64,000 nt of DNA from Clostridiales bacterium (GTDB taxonomy: Bacteria; Bacillota; Clostridia; Oscillospirales; CAG-272). Shown here in pieces: positions 9,959 through 19,502 of this stretch. The stretch spans positions 53,305-117,304 of the forward strand of contig JAAVYP010000065.1 of assembly GCA_022791195.1 (NCBI GenBank). The letters run 5' to 3'. Every line of letters begins with the position of its first letter. Positions within the stretch are counted from its first letter, which is position 1. The position numbers and the translations under genes are program-made. A model generated the notes under the pieces. That model made no database searches. It saw nothing but the letters and a program-made list of their open reading frames with translations, and was not told the origin of the DNA.

Positions 9959-10628
9959 TACAAACGTCAATCCCACAAGAATGGAGCTCAAAAGGCTGAA
10001 GGGAAGGCTGGCGACAGCCAAAAGAGGCCATAAGCTCCTCAAAGACAAACGGGATGAGATTATGCGGCAGTTTCTTGATATTGTGAGGGAGAATAAAGAA
10101 CTGCGGGAACAGGTTGAAGAGCGCTTAGCCAACGTGTACAAAAGCTTTTCGGCGGCGTCGGCGGTGTCTTCTCCCCAAATATTGGAACAGGCTTTGCTAG
10201 TGCCCCGCAGAGAGGGGGAAATTTCAGTCGAGAGCCGGAATATTATGAGTGTCAATGTGCCGGAATTTACCTTTCAGCTGAAAGACGGTGCATCGGCTGG
10301 TCTTAATTACGGCTATGCGTTTACCTCGGGTGAATTGGATGCAGCCATAGAAGCGCTTTCCGAGCTTTTGCCGACTTTGGTGCTGTTGGCGCAAAAGGAG
10401 AAAACAGCGCAAATGCTGGCCGAGGAGATTGAAAAAACCAGACGGCGGGTGAACGCATTGGAATATATTATGATGCCGGATTTAGAAGAGGGCATTAAAT
10501 CGATTTCTATGAAGCTTGATGAAAACGAGCGGGGCAATACGACAAGACTCATGAAAGTAAAAGACCTGATGCTTGCCAAAACACATGCGAATGCACATGC
10601 AAGAGAAAAACACACGCAAGAAGCATAA
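9951..10628 (+). CDS. ntpD: V-type ATPase subunit D (central shaft)
   Basis: The 225-residue protein forms the rotating shaft as an antiparallel coiled coil. The N-terminus [14 protein letters not shown] and the C-terminal segment [14 protein letters not shown] are hallmarks. The start ATG at 9951 overlaps the end of ntpB. A longer in-frame extension inside ntpB is not credible. It ends the operon, just before a strong terminator. Confidence 0.95.
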   Translation: MANTNVNPTRMELKRLKGRLATAKRGHKLLKDKRDEIMRQFLDIVRENKELREQVEERLANVYKSFSAASAVSSPQILEQALLVPRREGEISVESRNIMSVNVPEFTFQLKDGASAGLNYGYAFTSGELDAAIEALSELLPTLVLLAQKEKTAQMLAEEIEKTRRRVNALEYIMMPDLEEGIKSISMKLDENERGNTTRLMKVKDLMLAKTHANAHAREKHTQEA

Positions 10629-10630
10629 AA

Positions 10631-10657
10631 GACCAGCCGGTATCGGCTGGTCTTTTT
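10631..10657 (+). terminator. Rho-independent terminator of the V-ATPase operon
   Basis: GACCAGCCG (10631-10639) and CGGCTGGTC (10644-10652) form a 9-bp perfect stem with a 4-base loop, followed by five T. It starts 2 bases after the ntpD stop. Confidence 0.9.
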
Positions 10658-10704
10658 ATGAGATATTTATGGATTTGCGGCAAATGGTGTACAGATAGTT
10701 TCTT

Positions 10705-11445
10705 TTATGAAAGCCCCAATACATTGTCCACCGGTATCGAGAGAATGACAGCGCGCGCTTCCTTTGTGACGCCATGCTTTTCAACAAGACGCTGCATAAT
10801 CGATTCTTTGTTGCTTTTAGGAATGATCATCGCAATAATTTCCTTTTTTTCCTGCACGGACACGCCCCAAAATGTCATTGCTTTTTGGATTTCAGGCTGT
10901 CTTGCTGAGATGATTGTACCGCCCATGGCGCCCTTTTCGCGGGCCGTATGCATAATTTCCTCGCTGAATCCCTGATTGGCTATGACGAGAATGAGTTCAT
11001 TTGCATTTGTTTCTAACATATCTTTTTCACCTTCATTTTTTTGATTGAAAGAATCAGTGTTCGCAGTCATCGGTTTTGCCTCGTATTGGTCGGGATATGG
11101 TTTGATGCCCTTTTGAGCCATCTTAAAAATTTTGCCGGTGGAGCCGTCAATAGGAATCGTAAAAGCAATGCCATGGCCGGGCTTGTGCAGATGCAAAGAA
11201 TGATGGAGCAGTTTTGCTGTGGTTTTGGCAATTGCATCGGTCGTGATACAAACGAAAATCATTTTTTCCGTACCGTCTAATCCTAAATAGTCAATGATAT
11301 CGCGGCCGGCCGTCCCTTTGCCCAAAATACAATAATGCATAAAAAGACCGCGTTGACTGAGAATTTCTTCGGTTTGAGCCGCTCTTTTATTGTCTGTAAT
11401 GATGATGAGCAGACGTAAATGGATATGAAACGGTTGTTCAGTCAT
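10705..11445 (-). CDS. Double PII-like regulator paired with DUF1538 protein
   Basis: The 246-residue protein looks like two PII/GlnB-like ferredoxin-fold domains in tandem, residues about 6-105 and 148-246, joined by a charged linker of about 40 residues. Domain 1 has LRLLIIITDNKRAAQTEEIL and GKGTAGRDIIDYLGL; domain 2 has ELILVIANQGFSEEIMHTA followed by GAMGGTII, and ends ARAVILSIPVDNVLGL. PII-like proteins bind nucleotides and gate membrane proteins. The start at 11445 overlaps the DUF1538 gene by 8 bases, so it probably regulates that transporter. The uridylylated-Tyr T-loop of classical GlnB is not evident. The ligand is unknown. Confidence 0.75.
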   Translation of the reverse strand: MTEQPFHIHLRLLIIITDNKRAAQTEEILSQRGLFMHYCILGKGTAGRDIIDYLGLDGTEKMIFVCITTDAIAKTTAKLLHHSLHLHKPGHGIAFTIPIDGSTGKIFKMAQKGIKPYPDQYEAKPMTANTDSFNQKNEGEKDMLETNANELILVIANQGFSEEIMHTAREKGAMGGTIISARQPEIQKAMTFWGVSVQEKKEIIAMIIPKSNKESIMQRLVEKHGVTKEARAVILSIPVDNVLGLS

Positions 11446-13021
11446 TTTTAACTTCTCCTTCTGTCATTAAGACGTCTGTACGTAGGGTTGTCATTTGTTT
11501 TTCTTGCTCTTCTTCATCAATGATGATCTCATCTTTTTCTTGTTCGCCGCTTGTAAAGGGATCGGCTCTGCGGCTCTGTTTTGTTTTGTAAACAAGTCCC
11601 ATGAGCTGTACGGCGATCAGCGGTGTCATGGCTACTAAAGCCACAATGCCGAACGCGTCGGACATGACATTGCCGCCCAGTGTTTCGCAGGCACCCATAG
11701 CAAGGGGCAGCAAAAAGGTGGTGGTCATAGGACCGCTGGCAACGCCGCCTGCATCAAAAGCGATGCCGACAAAAATAGGCGGCACGATTCTGGAGAGAAT
11801 CAGGGCGATGATATAACCGGGCAGAATGACCCAATAAAGAGAGAGACCGGTTAAAACCCTGACAATGGCTAATCCAACGCTGACCGAGATACCGATTGAT
11901 AAGCACCGATTCATCGCAGTTGCTGTAATGGTGCCGCCTGTTACCTCCTCTACCTGCCGGTTGAGTACGTGAACAGCCGGTTCTGCCTTTACAATGAAAT
12001 AACCAATGAGCATGCCGGTGGGAATGAGAAACCATTTGAAGCGGGACGATGCCATTCCTGCGCCAAGGAGGCTTCCCACCGGGGCAAAACCAACATTAAC
12101 GCCGCACAAAAAGAGAGCAAGACCTAAATATGTATATAAAAAGCCGACGGACATGCGAATGAGCTGCCGTTTGTTATAGGAATGTGCCAGCAATTGAAAG
12201 ACAAAAAAGACAGCAAGAATCGGCAGCAATGAAACAAGCACTTCCACTAAATATTGAGGCAGTGTGTGACTTAATTCTTTGGCCACATCGTGCATTGTTT
12301 CGATATCTGGTATTTCAGTTGGCGTATAAAAGGCATGGTCGGGATGATAGAAAATACCCAGAATGACAACGGCTAAAATAGGACCGGTGCTGCAAATGGA
12401 AACAAGGCCAAAGCTGTCGTCTCCTGCGTTTTTATCGCCTCGTATTGAAGAAAGGCCTATACCAATAGCCATAATAAACGGTACCGTGATAGGGCCGGTG
12501 GTGACGCCGCCGGCATCAAAGGCAACCGAGAGAAATGATCCGGGCGCTAATATCGAAACAATCATAAGAAAGAGATAAAGAAATAAGAGAATGCTGGACA
12601 GCGAAATATGAAACAGAATACGTGCCATGGCAACCGCCAGCATAAGCCCCACGCCGATTGACACTGTGATAATCAAAACCGAGTTCGGAATAGAGGGTAC
12701 TTGATTGGCCAAGACCTGCAAATCCGGCTCGGCGATCGTAGCCACAACGCCTAAAATGAAACTGATGAGCAGAATAATAAGCAATTTAGAGGTTTTGGAG
12801 AGCTGTTCGCCCATTCTTTCGCCGAGCGGGGACATAGCCATCTCGGCTCCCAGTTGGAACATGCCCATTCCAATGACGAGGAGCAGTGCACCTGCTAAGA
12901 AAAGGGTGATGGTGCTGGCGCTGATTGGCACAATAAAGGTAGCAAGCAAGAGAACAATCGCTGTGATTGGTAAAACAGAGGCTATAGACTCCTGAATTTT
13001 CTCTTTTAGTTTTTGATTCAT
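11438..13021 (-). CDS. DUF1538 family membrane protein (two-repeat transporter)
   Basis: The 527-residue integral membrane protein has two homologous halves, about 15-250 and 280-480, each with several spans and a related motif: DAGGVTTGPITVPFIMA in the first and DAGGVASGPMTTTFLLP in the second. This internal repeat marks DUF1538. From memory, a two-gene DUF1538 system (UmpAB) was reported as a cation/proton antiporter; here both halves are in one chain. The start at 13021 is chosen because AAAGGAAA lies just upstream; an in-frame ATG overlapping that site and longer extensions are less likely. The acidic C-terminal tail (490-527) is cytosolic. It is cotranscribed with the double-PII gene. 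Confidence 0.8.
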   Translation of the reverse strand: MNQKLKEKIQESIASVLPITAIVLLLATFIVPISASTITLFLAGALLLVIGMGMFQLGAEMAMSPLGERMGEQLSKTSKLLIILLISFILGVVATIAEPDLQVLANQVPSIPNSVLIITVSIGVGLMLAVAMARILFHISLSSILLFLYLFLMIVSILAPGSFLSVAFDAGGVTTGPITVPFIMAIGIGLSSIRGDKNAGDDSFGLVSICSTGPILAVVILGIFYHPDHAFYTPTEIPDIETMHDVAKELSHTLPQYLVEVLVSLLPILAVFFVFQLLAHSYNKRQLIRMSVGFLYTYLGLALFLCGVNVGFAPVGSLLGAGMASSRFKWFLIPTGMLIGYFIVKAEPAVHVLNRQVEEVTGGTITATAMNRCLSIGISVSVGLAIVRVLTGLSLYWVILPGYIIALILSRIVPPIFVGIAFDAGGVASGPMTTTFLLPLAMGACETLGGNVMSDAFGIVALVAMTPLIAVQLMGLVYKTKQSRRADPFTSGEQEKDEIIIDEEEQEKQMTTLRTDVLMTEGEVKND

Positions 13022-13132
13022 AGAAAAATTTCCTTTCATAGCGATTCTCTTGTGTTTTCCATCGATAAAACCCCTCCGGATAAGATGAATTTGTGTTTTG
13101 CCAGTGTTTGCCCTTGAAAACCAGCAGATGAT

Positions 13133-13421
13133 CATGCTATAATAAGCTTAGACTTGATCGTTTGCTCTTACGATAGCATGAAAATCTGAGTTAATCGATA
13201 AACGGCTTTGCGTTTATTATAGCATAAAAATCTGAGTAAACCGAAAGTTTGGCGGTTCCGGTGTAACCGGAATTTCGCTTGGTTAAGCGAAAAGAAAAAC
13301 TTTCTAATACACGCTTTGCGTTTATTATAGCATAGCAAAAACTTGCTGTTTGGTTCATCTAAACGGCGATCTGACGAGATGTTGCATGTTGTCTCAACAT
13401 CATGCGGCTTTTTTATTATAC
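13133..13421 (-). repeat. Tandem structured palindromic repeats with TATAAT boxes
   Basis: Minus-strand TATAAT boxes lie at 13415-13420, 13324-13329 and 13216-13221, spaced 91 and 108 bases; the last two read ATGCTATAAT, an extended -10. The unit between the last two is complete: a short hairpin, then an outer stem GAAAGTTT/AAACTTTC (13243-13250 with 13297-13304) enclosing two hairpins, TTCCGGT/ACCGGAA (13256-13272) and TTCGCTT/AAGCGAA (13274-13291). At the low-coordinate end CATGCTAT (13133-13140) and ATAGCATG (13173-13180) form another inverted pair. The boxes point at the DUF1538 operon. The 143 bases from 13422 to 13564 hold nothing else recognised. Confidence 0.75.
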
Positions 13422-13564
13422 CAATGATAACGGCTGATAGCAAGTTGATTTAGCTGTTATTTACAGAGTGGCTATATCTTTGTCTTTTTGCATGCAGATG
13501 TTCTGCAATGGTTGATTATGCCGCTTCATCAGTTATGAACGAGTGAAAATAGAAGGAATGTATC

Positions 13565-14695
13565 ATGATAAAAATAAAAGATTTACATAAGTGCAGCGGC
13601 TGCATGGCGTGTATGATGGTTTGCCCTCAGAATGCCATTGCGAAGGCAGAGGGGGCCGGGGGGATGTCCTTTCCGCTCGCTGATCGCAGCAAGTGTATTG
13701 ACTGTGGCCGTTGTGAGGCAGTGTGTCCCTATATCAATGGATACAATAAAACCAGAGCCATTGGCGGTATTGTTGGATTTGCCAAGGAAGAACCGATACG
13801 GGCGCTCTCTACAGCGGGCGGTATATTTGCCGTATTAGCGGCTTCTGTGCTGGCACGCGAAGGCTTGGTGGTTGGCGCAAGCTATACGCCGGAATACAAT
13901 GCCCATCACATTTGCATTGACAAGATTGACGATCTGCCGCTTTTGTTAGGAAAAAAGTATGTGCATTCTTATATGGGCGATTCGTTTTGGCGTGTAAAAG
14001 AAGCACTTTTGCATGAGCGGCTCGTTCTTTTTTCAGGCACGCCCTGTCAGGTGGCCGGCTTGCGTAATTATTTAGGCGAGACTTATGAAAATTTGTTATG
14101 TGTTGAGGTTCATTGTAATGGTGTTGTGCCGATCGGCGTATGGCAAAGTTATTTACAGAGCGAAGGGCAGCCCGAGCAGCTTGCGCTTGTCAATCGAGTA
14201 GACGGGCAAAATAAGGCCGGTATACGCTTTGTTTTTGATGAGGACATCGAAAAGACCGTTGCGCGGGATGAAACCGGCATTCATAAAGCCATTGGCTTGG
14301 GGATTGGAATTTGTTCCTCTTGTGAAAATTGTTTGTTTGCGAAAGCGGGCGGAGCAGCGGATATTACACTGGCCCGGTACAATCCTGCGCTCAGCATGAA
14401 ACCGGAAGAAAATGAAGCGTGGGATCCGCATCGTCAACCGGTCAGCTTAGCTGTTTATAATACGCCTGTCGGTCAAAAAGCGATAGAGGCTATTCTCGCT
14501 ATGCTGTCTTATCGAACCGTCTCGCTCAAAGAAATTCAAAAGCAGATGCGGCGGTCTGTGAAAGAAAGAAAACACGCCGGCAATGCGGCTGGCTTTATCA
14601 AAGCAATGGACAATACAGATTTTAATCAAGCGCTTGATAAGTATAGCAAGGAACGGGCAGCAGGTGCGATTGTGAAAAAATTGTTTTTTAAATAG
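13565..14695 (+). CDS. F420 hydrogenase/dehydrogenase beta-subunit-type iron-sulfur protein
   Basis: The 376-residue protein begins with a 2[4Fe-4S] ferredoxin domain: Cys 10, 13, 16, 20 and Cys 44, 47, 50, 54. A FrhB-like N and C domain follows, with STAGGIFAVLAASVL near residue 80, LFSGTPCQVAGLRNYLG near 155 and a further Cys cluster CSSCENCLFAK near 255. Family members transfer electrons between ferredoxin and flavin. In Clostridia without F420, standalone copies often sit near polysaccharide genes and their substrate is unknown. It is a single gene between the repeat cluster and a terminator. Confidence 0.85.
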   Translation: MIKIKDLHKCSGCMACMMVCPQNAIAKAEGAGGMSFPLADRSKCIDCGRCEAVCPYINGYNKTRAIGGIVGFAKEEPIRALSTAGGIFAVLAASVLAREGLVVGASYTPEYNAHHICIDKIDDLPLLLGKKYVHSYMGDSFWRVKEALLHERLVLFSGTPCQVAGLRNYLGETYENLLCVEVHCNGVVPIGVWQSYLQSEGQPEQLALVNRVDGQNKAGIRFVFDEDIEKTVARDETGIHKAIGLGIGICSSCENCLFAKAGGAADITLARYNPALSMKPEENEAWDPHRQPVSLAVYNTPVGQKAIEAILAMLSYRTVSLKEIQKQMRRSVKERKHAGNAAGFIKAMDNTDFNQALDKYSKERAAGAIVKKLFFK

Positions 14696-14740
14696 AATAT
14701 GTTTTGCTCGTTTGCTTGACAGGGTATAGAAAAAGATAGT

Positions 14741-14772
14741 AAAAAACGCAGTCTGTTCTGACTGCGTTTTTT
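14741..14772. terminator. Bidirectional terminator between the F420-type gene and potD
   Basis: AAAAAACGCAGT (14741-14752) and ACTGCGTTTTTT (14761-14772) form a 12-bp stem with an 8-base loop. The T or A tracts on both sides serve the two convergent genes. Confidence 0.9.
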
Positions 14773-14780
14773 GTGAATAA

Positions 14781-16022
14781 TTAGTCAATAATTCTCTTTT
14801 TATGCTTGGACACGGCGAGACCTATGATCAGGGCGATCAGGGCAACAGCAATCGCGCCGCAGACAATATATAACGTGGTTCCTAAGCCATTGCCTTCTGT
14901 CTTTAAGCTTTCCCAGGACTGATTGAGGTAATTATTTGTTTCTGTGTCTAAATTCTTGTAAATCTGTGTGGGAATCGTTTCCAGCGCTTTTTCACCATAT
15001 AACAATTCATATGCATCCGGGTGCAGCTCTTCGCGCAGAAAATCGAGATATTCTTCGTCCTGCATAACGGCTGTGTTGGGACATTCATAGCAGATGGTCA
15101 TGGCGTTTTGCTTGCATACCTCGGGATCCAGCAAAAAGTTGATATATAGCTCAGCAGCCTCTTTGTTTTTGCTGTCTTTGGGAATGCACATGGCGTCTAC
15201 AAAGTTGTTAGTTCCTTCTTTGGGATAGTAAAAGGCCAAATTTTCATTTTCAGTGTACATGGTGAAAAAATCGCCGGCATAATAAGAGGAGATCGCGGCT
15301 TCACCCGCTTCCATTTTATTGAAAATTTCGTCCATGACATAGCTGTTCAAAAGGGGTTTTTGCTCTTTCAGCTTTTCAAGGGCTTGATCCCACTTAGCCG
15401 TATCGGTGGTGTTTACATCCAGACCCAGATAGAACTGTGCGGTAGCCATAGCGTCTCTGGGGTTGTTAAACTGTAAAATTTTGCCCCGATACTTTTCATT
15501 GAAAAGCAGCGACCAGCTTTGTTCTGCGGCATCTTCGGGTGCCACCATGGTGGTGTTGTAAATGATGCCCACCCGTCCGCCTGTATAGGGAACAGTATAT
15601 TCATTGGCCGGATCATAAGCCAGATTCAGATATTCATCCGGAATATATTTATAGTTTGGTATATTTGAATAATCTATTTTTTGCAGCAAGTCCTCAGCGA
15701 TCATTTTTTCAATCATATAATCGGAAGGAACAATCACATCATAAGGAACGCCGCCTGCTTTAATAATGGCGTACATCGCTTCGTTCGTATCGAACATTTC
15801 GTAATTGACACGAATACCGGTGAGCTTGTAAAATTCTTCATTGACATTATAGCTGCCTTCGGTGCCGTCGGCGATATATTCGCCCCAGTTATAAACATTC
15901 AGCGTGGTGCCTGCGTATTTTGAGTAATCAATATTCGTGGTGGTTTCTTCAAAAGAGAAAACAGGCAGACAAGCCGTAAGGGCCAGCAAAATGCCAATTA
16001 TAATTCCTAAACATTTTTTCAT
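14781..16022 (-). CDS. potD: Spermidine/putrescine ABC transporter substrate-binding protein
   Basis: The 413-residue extracytoplasmic receptor delivers polyamine to PotBC. It has an N-terminal signal peptide with a lipobox-like LTAC (Cys18), the PotD-type start of the mature domain (LNVYNWGEYIADG) and VPSDYMIEKMI. Unusually, a C-terminal membrane span (about 380-402, GTTLYIVCGAIAVALIALI) ending in a KHKKR anchor adds about 50 residues beyond E. coli PotD, so the protein may be held at both ends. It is last in potABCD and is followed by a terminator shared with the convergent gene. Confidence 0.92.
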   Translation of the reverse strand: MKKCLGIIIGILLALTACLPVFSFEETTTNIDYSKYAGTTLNVYNWGEYIADGTEGSYNVNEEFYKLTGIRVNYEMFDTNEAMYAIIKAGGVPYDVIVPSDYMIEKMIAEDLLQKIDYSNIPNYKYIPDEYLNLAYDPANEYTVPYTGGRVGIIYNTTMVAPEDAAEQSWSLLFNEKYRGKILQFNNPRDAMATAQFYLGLDVNTTDTAKWDQALEKLKEQKPLLNSYVMDEIFNKMEAGEAAISSYYAGDFFTMYTENENLAFYYPKEGTNNFVDAMCIPKDSKNKEAAELYINFLLDPEVCKQNAMTICYECPNTAVMQDEEYLDFLREELHPDAYELLYGEKALETIPTQIYKNLDTETNNYLNQSWESLKTEGNGLGTTLYIVCGAIAVALIALIIGLAVSKHKKRIID

Positions 16023-16028
16023 TCTTTT

Positions 16029-16856
16029 TTATCCTTTCTTTTGCGATGCTTTTCGTATTCTTTTGTTCTCTTTACGCTGGTCAGCAAAAGAGGGCAGGTT
16101 AGAAAGAAGCATGAGAAGCAATATCGTTACAAAAATGAGTGTGGAAAGTGCATACATATCGGGAGTGACTGTCTTTTTCGTCATCGAGTAAATCAGCAGC
16201 GGCAGTGTTTGAAAGCCGGAGCTTGTAAAATGGCTGATGACAAAATCATCAATCGAAAGCGTTACCGCCATGACAAAGCCGGTAAAAATCCCCGGCATAA
16301 TTTGGGGAATTTCGATTTTAAAGAATGCCTGCAGCGGCGTGCAGCCTAAATCCAATGCGGCTTCCGGCAGGTTTTTATCCATTTGCTTAAATTTCGGCAA
16401 AACCGAAACAATGACATACGGCAAATTGAAAGTAACATGGGCAATTAACAGTGTCGCAAAATTAAGGCTGTTTGAAGCACCCAGCGCCCGGCCGATAAAG
16501 ACAAACAGCAGCATCATGGAAACGCCGGTCACAATATCGGGATTCATCATGGGCACGTTAGTGACATTCATAATGACCGCTTTTGTGTATTTGCCGCGGA
16601 ATTTGTGTAATCCCGCCGCCGCGGCTGTGCCTAAGACTGTGGCAATGCCGGCAGAGGACAAGGCTAAAATCAAAGAGTTTAACAGAGCGTTCAGCGCCGT
16701 TCGGTTTTGAAAAATTTCTTTATACCAGTAGAGCGAAAATCCGCTGAAAACGCCGGTGCTTCGCCCCGCATTGAAAGAAAAAAGAATGAGCACAATGATA
16801 GGGGCGTACAAAAAGAAAAATACCAAAAACATACAGAGCTTAGAAAGAACTTTCAT
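16029..16856 (-). CDS. potC: Spermidine/putrescine ABC transporter permease PotC
   Basis: The 275-residue inner-membrane permease has about six spans. The EAA-type loop that contacts the ATPase is visible as LPEAALDLGCTPLQAFFKI near residue 170. It is PotC by order (A-B-C-D) and length. Its start overlaps the end of potB by 4 bases (ATGA), and potD begins 6 bases after its stop. Confidence 0.95.
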   Translation of the reverse strand: MKVLSKLCMFLVFFFLYAPIIVLILFSFNAGRSTGVFSGFSLYWYKEIFQNRTALNALLNSLILALSSAGIATVLGTAAAAGLHKFRGKYTKAVIMNVTNVPMMNPDIVTGVSMMLLFVFIGRALGASNSLNFATLLIAHVTFNLPYVIVSVLPKFKQMDKNLPEAALDLGCTPLQAFFKIEIPQIMPGIFTGFVMAVTLSIDDFVISHFTSSGFQTLPLLIYSMTKKTVTPDMYALSTLIFVTILLLMLLSNLPSFADQRKENKRIRKASQKKG

Positions 16857-17689
16857 ATGATCATGCCTCCTGTCTCGGCGTCATCATCAGAAAAGCGGTT
16901 CATCAGCGCCATACAAAGTAAAATAAGAATCATGAGGACAAAAGACATGGCGGCACCTAAGTTGTAGTTATAGTTGCTCATAAACTGTCGTTCAATTGCG
17001 TCGCCGATCATGTCGTAATTGCCGCCGCCGAGCTTTTGGGAAATATAAAAGGTAGAAATCGAGGGCACAAACACCATCGTAATGCCGGAGATGATGCCCG
17101 AGATGCTAAGGGGTAGGGTGATTTTTGTTAACACCTGCAAGCCGCTGGCTCCCAAATCCTTGGCCGCTTCGATCAGGCGATGATCGATTTTTACAATGAC
17201 CGAATAAATGGGCAGAATCATATACGGCAGATAGTTGTAGACCATGCCCAAAACAACAGCACCGGGCGTGTTGATAATATGGATTTTAGGAAGTCCAACC
17301 GCATTTAAAATTTCATTGAGAAAACCCGTGTCCTGGATAATTGCCATCCACGAATAGGTACGAATCAATAAATTCATCCACATGGGCAGCATAATGAGCA
17401 TAATCAGCGTGCCTTGTACATGCTTGCGGGAGCGGGCGATGATATAGGCAACCGGATAAGCAATCACAAGACAAATGACCGTGGCAATCAGTGAATAGCT
17501 GATGGAACGCATAAAGGTCATCCGATAATTGGCAGAGGTAAGCGCTGCAATATTGGAGAGAGTAAAGGCGCCTGTGCTGTCAGTAAATGCGTAATAAGCA
17601 ACAAAGAGCAGAGGCGCGATAATAAACAGCACAGACCAGACAAGGTGCGGCGCGGCTGCAAATTTGCGCAAAGAGGGCGCGCGCTTCAT
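16853..17689 (-). CDS. potB: Spermidine/putrescine ABC transporter permease PotB
   Basis: The 278-residue permease has six predicted spans. The EAA loop appears as [19 protein letters not shown] near residue 180. It pairs with PotC to form the polyamine channel. Its start overlaps potA by 4 bases and its end overlaps potC by 4 bases, so the three genes are translationally coupled. Confidence 0.95.
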   Translation of the reverse strand: MKRAPSLRKFAAAPHLVWSVLFIIAPLLFVAYYAFTDSTGAFTLSNIAALTSANYRMTFMRSISYSLIATVICLVIAYPVAYIIARSRKHVQGTLIMLIMLPMWMNLLIRTYSWMAIIQDTGFLNEILNAVGLPKIHIINTPGAVVLGMVYNYLPYMILPIYSVIVKIDHRLIEAAKDLGASGLQVLTKITLPLSISGIISGITMVFVPSISTFYISQKLGGGNYDMIGDAIERQFMSNYNYNLGAAMSFVLMILILLCMALMNRFSDDDAETGGMII

Positions 17690-18834
17690 GCTTCTTCACC
17701 TGCTTTGGCGTCGGACATGGTGTCTATTTCATCCGAGAAAGAACTATAGTCGCCAAATGTACCCGAATAAATACTTTTGCGCATGACTTGAATTTCATAC
17801 GGGTCGATCGAAATGCCGATGGTGGCCCCCACTGCCTGCCGGTCTGTCGTTTCGATCATCCATTTAAAGCCTTCAATGTCGACAATAATTTCATAGTAAT
17901 CGCCCTTAAATGTGACCGATTCCACATCACCGGTCAGCATACTGTCAGCAACCGATACAATGTCGATATCTTCCGGACGGACCACAACATCGACCGGTTC
18001 GTTTTTGCCAAAGCCTTTGTCCTCACACTTAAAGGTCTGGCCGGCAAACGAGACGAGATAGTCCTCTAACATCACCCCGTCTACAATATTGGATTCACCG
18101 ATAAAATTGGCCACAAATGCATTTTCCGGTTCGTTGTAAATATCTTCGGGCCGGCCGATTTGCTGTATTTTGCCGTCGGCCATGACAACAATGGTGTCCG
18201 ACATGGAAAGGGCTTCCTCTTGGTCATGCGTAACATAGATAAAAGTGATGCCCGTGTTTTTCTGCATTTCCTTTAATTCGCGCTGCATGTCTTTTCTGAG
18301 TTTTAGATCCAATGCGCCGAGGGGTTCATCCAATAAAAGCACACGCGGCTGATTGACCAAGGCGCGCGCAATGGCAACACGCTGCTGCTGGCCGCCTGAA
18401 AGGGACTCCACATGACGTCTTTCAAAACCAGATAAGTTCACTTTCGCGAGCATGGTTTTTACCGCACTGCGAATTTCGGCTTCTGGTTTTTTCGCAATGC
18501 GAAGGCCAAAGGCGATGTTTTCATATACGTTTAAATGAGGAAACAGGGCATAACGCTGAAAAACGGTGTTAACGCTCCGTTTATGAGGCGGAAGACTGTT
18601 TATTTTTTTGCCGTCAAAGAAAACGTCCCCACTATCTGCAGTTTCAAAACCGCCAATGATACGAAGGGTCGTTGTTTTTCCGCATCCGGAAGGACCAAGA
18701 AGTGTGATAAATTCATCATCATGAATGTCGAGTGAAATGCTGTCTAACACACGCTCGCCGCCAAATGCTTTTGATATATTTTTTAATTCGACGATCTTGC
18801 CGCCGCCAGGCTTGTTTTCAACCGTTTTTTTCAA
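17686..18834 (-). CDS. potA: Spermidine/putrescine ABC transporter ATP-binding protein
   Basis: The 382-residue ATPase energises polyamine uptake. It has Walker [11 protein letters not shown] near residue 52, signature [10 protein letters not shown] near 145, Walker [13 protein letters not shown], and a C-terminal TOBE-type regulatory domain from about 255. The frame can only start with TTG at 18834, since a stop lies just upstream. GGAGG is 14 bases from this TTG but 1 base from an ATG at 18847 that opens a three-codon frame (Met-Asp-Arg-stop). The exact initiation is therefore uncertain. Confidence 0.93.
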   Translation of the reverse strand: MKKTVENKPGGGKIVELKNISKAFGGERVLDSISLDIHDDEFITLLGPSGCGKTTTLRIIGGFETADSGDVFFDGKKINSLPPHKRSVNTVFQRYALFPHLNVYENIAFGLRIAKKPEAEIRSAVKTMLAKVNLSGFERRHVESLSGGQQQRVAIARALVNQPRVLLLDEPLGALDLKLRKDMQRELKEMQKNTGITFIYVTHDQEEALSMSDTIVVMADGKIQQIGRPEDIYNEPENAFVANFIGESNIVDGVMLEDYLVSFAGQTFKCEDKGFGKNEPVDVVVRPEDIDIVSVADSMLTGDVESVTFKGDYYEIIVDIEGFKWMIETTDRQAVGATIGISIDPYEIQVMRKSIYSGTFGDYSSFSDEIDTMSDAKAGEEA

Positions 18835-18887
18835 TTTATCGATCCATGCCTCCTGCTGTTTACAATGTATATATAAAGATTGGTATT

Positions 18888-18916
18888 ATTCTATCAGACA
18901 ACCCTCAAAATTGCAA
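18888..18916 (-). promoter_or_regulatory. Sigma-A-like promoter of potABCD
   Basis: On the minus strand -35 TTGCAA (18911-18916) and -10 TAGAAT (18888-18893) are 17 bases apart. The predicted leader is about 45 bases and includes GGAGG at 18849-18853. Confidence 0.6.
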
Positions 18917-18938
18917 GAGTTTTGTCTAAAATAATCCT

Positions 18939-19502
18939 TTATTTTTCCGCCGAAAGATAGCCGCAAAAAATGACCGTGCAGAGAAGAAGCAGCGTGAGGT
19001 TCCATTCGGTGTAGAGAAGTAAGATAACGGCAAATACATAGACGATAAAAAGAAAGGTCAAAGCAACCGCGCGGCTGATTGAATCAGCTTTGCTGTAATC
19101 GATTTTGGCAAGCAGGGTATAGCGCAGTGCAAGGCCGCCGTCAAGGGGCATGATCGGCAGCAGATTGAGCAGAGTGCAGCACAGATTGATGGCGGCAAAT
19201 ACCTCAAGGCCAAACAGATAAGAAAAAAGCGCAGCGAGAAGTCCCGCTAAAGGTCCGGCGGCACAGATTAGTGCATCGGTTCGGTAAGCGCAGGCGCCGA
19301 AGCGTTTGATATCAAGCCCGGCCGGTGTGATGCTAAAGGATTCGATTGTCAAATGTTTCGCTTTAATGGCTATAAAATGCCCTGCTTCATGGAGGGCGCA
19401 TGCACCCAAGAGATAGGCAAATGTGCCAGGTCCGCAAAACAGAAAAAGAGCGGGGTATGACACAAAGGATAAAGGAGCGATTCTTAACTTTTTCATACTC
19501 AA
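18939..19502 (-). CDS. M50-family site-2 protease (SpoIVFB-like)
   Basis: The 187-residue membrane protease has about four to five spans. The zinc motif HEAGH lies near residue 38 and the second motif NLLPIMPLDGG near 112, whose Asp is the third metal ligand in the family. The short length and lack of PDZ or CBS domains resemble SpoIVFB-type enzymes that cleave substrates within the membrane. It is a single gene whose substrate is unknown; no sporulation partner lies nearby. Confidence 0.87.
   Translation of the reverse strand: MSMKKLRIAPLSFVSYPALFLFCGPGTFAYLLGACALHEAGHFIAIKAKHLTIESFSITPAGLDIKRFGACAYRTDALICAAGPLAGLLAALFSYLFGLEVFAAINLCCTLLNLLPIMPLDGGLALRYTLLAKIDYSKADSISRAVALTFLFIVYVFAVILLLYTEWNLTLLLLCTVIFCGYLSAEK

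Noticed and set aside
13133..13421. CRISPR array
   Set aside because: Units are palindromic and lack identical repeats with unique spacers; no cas genes are in the window.
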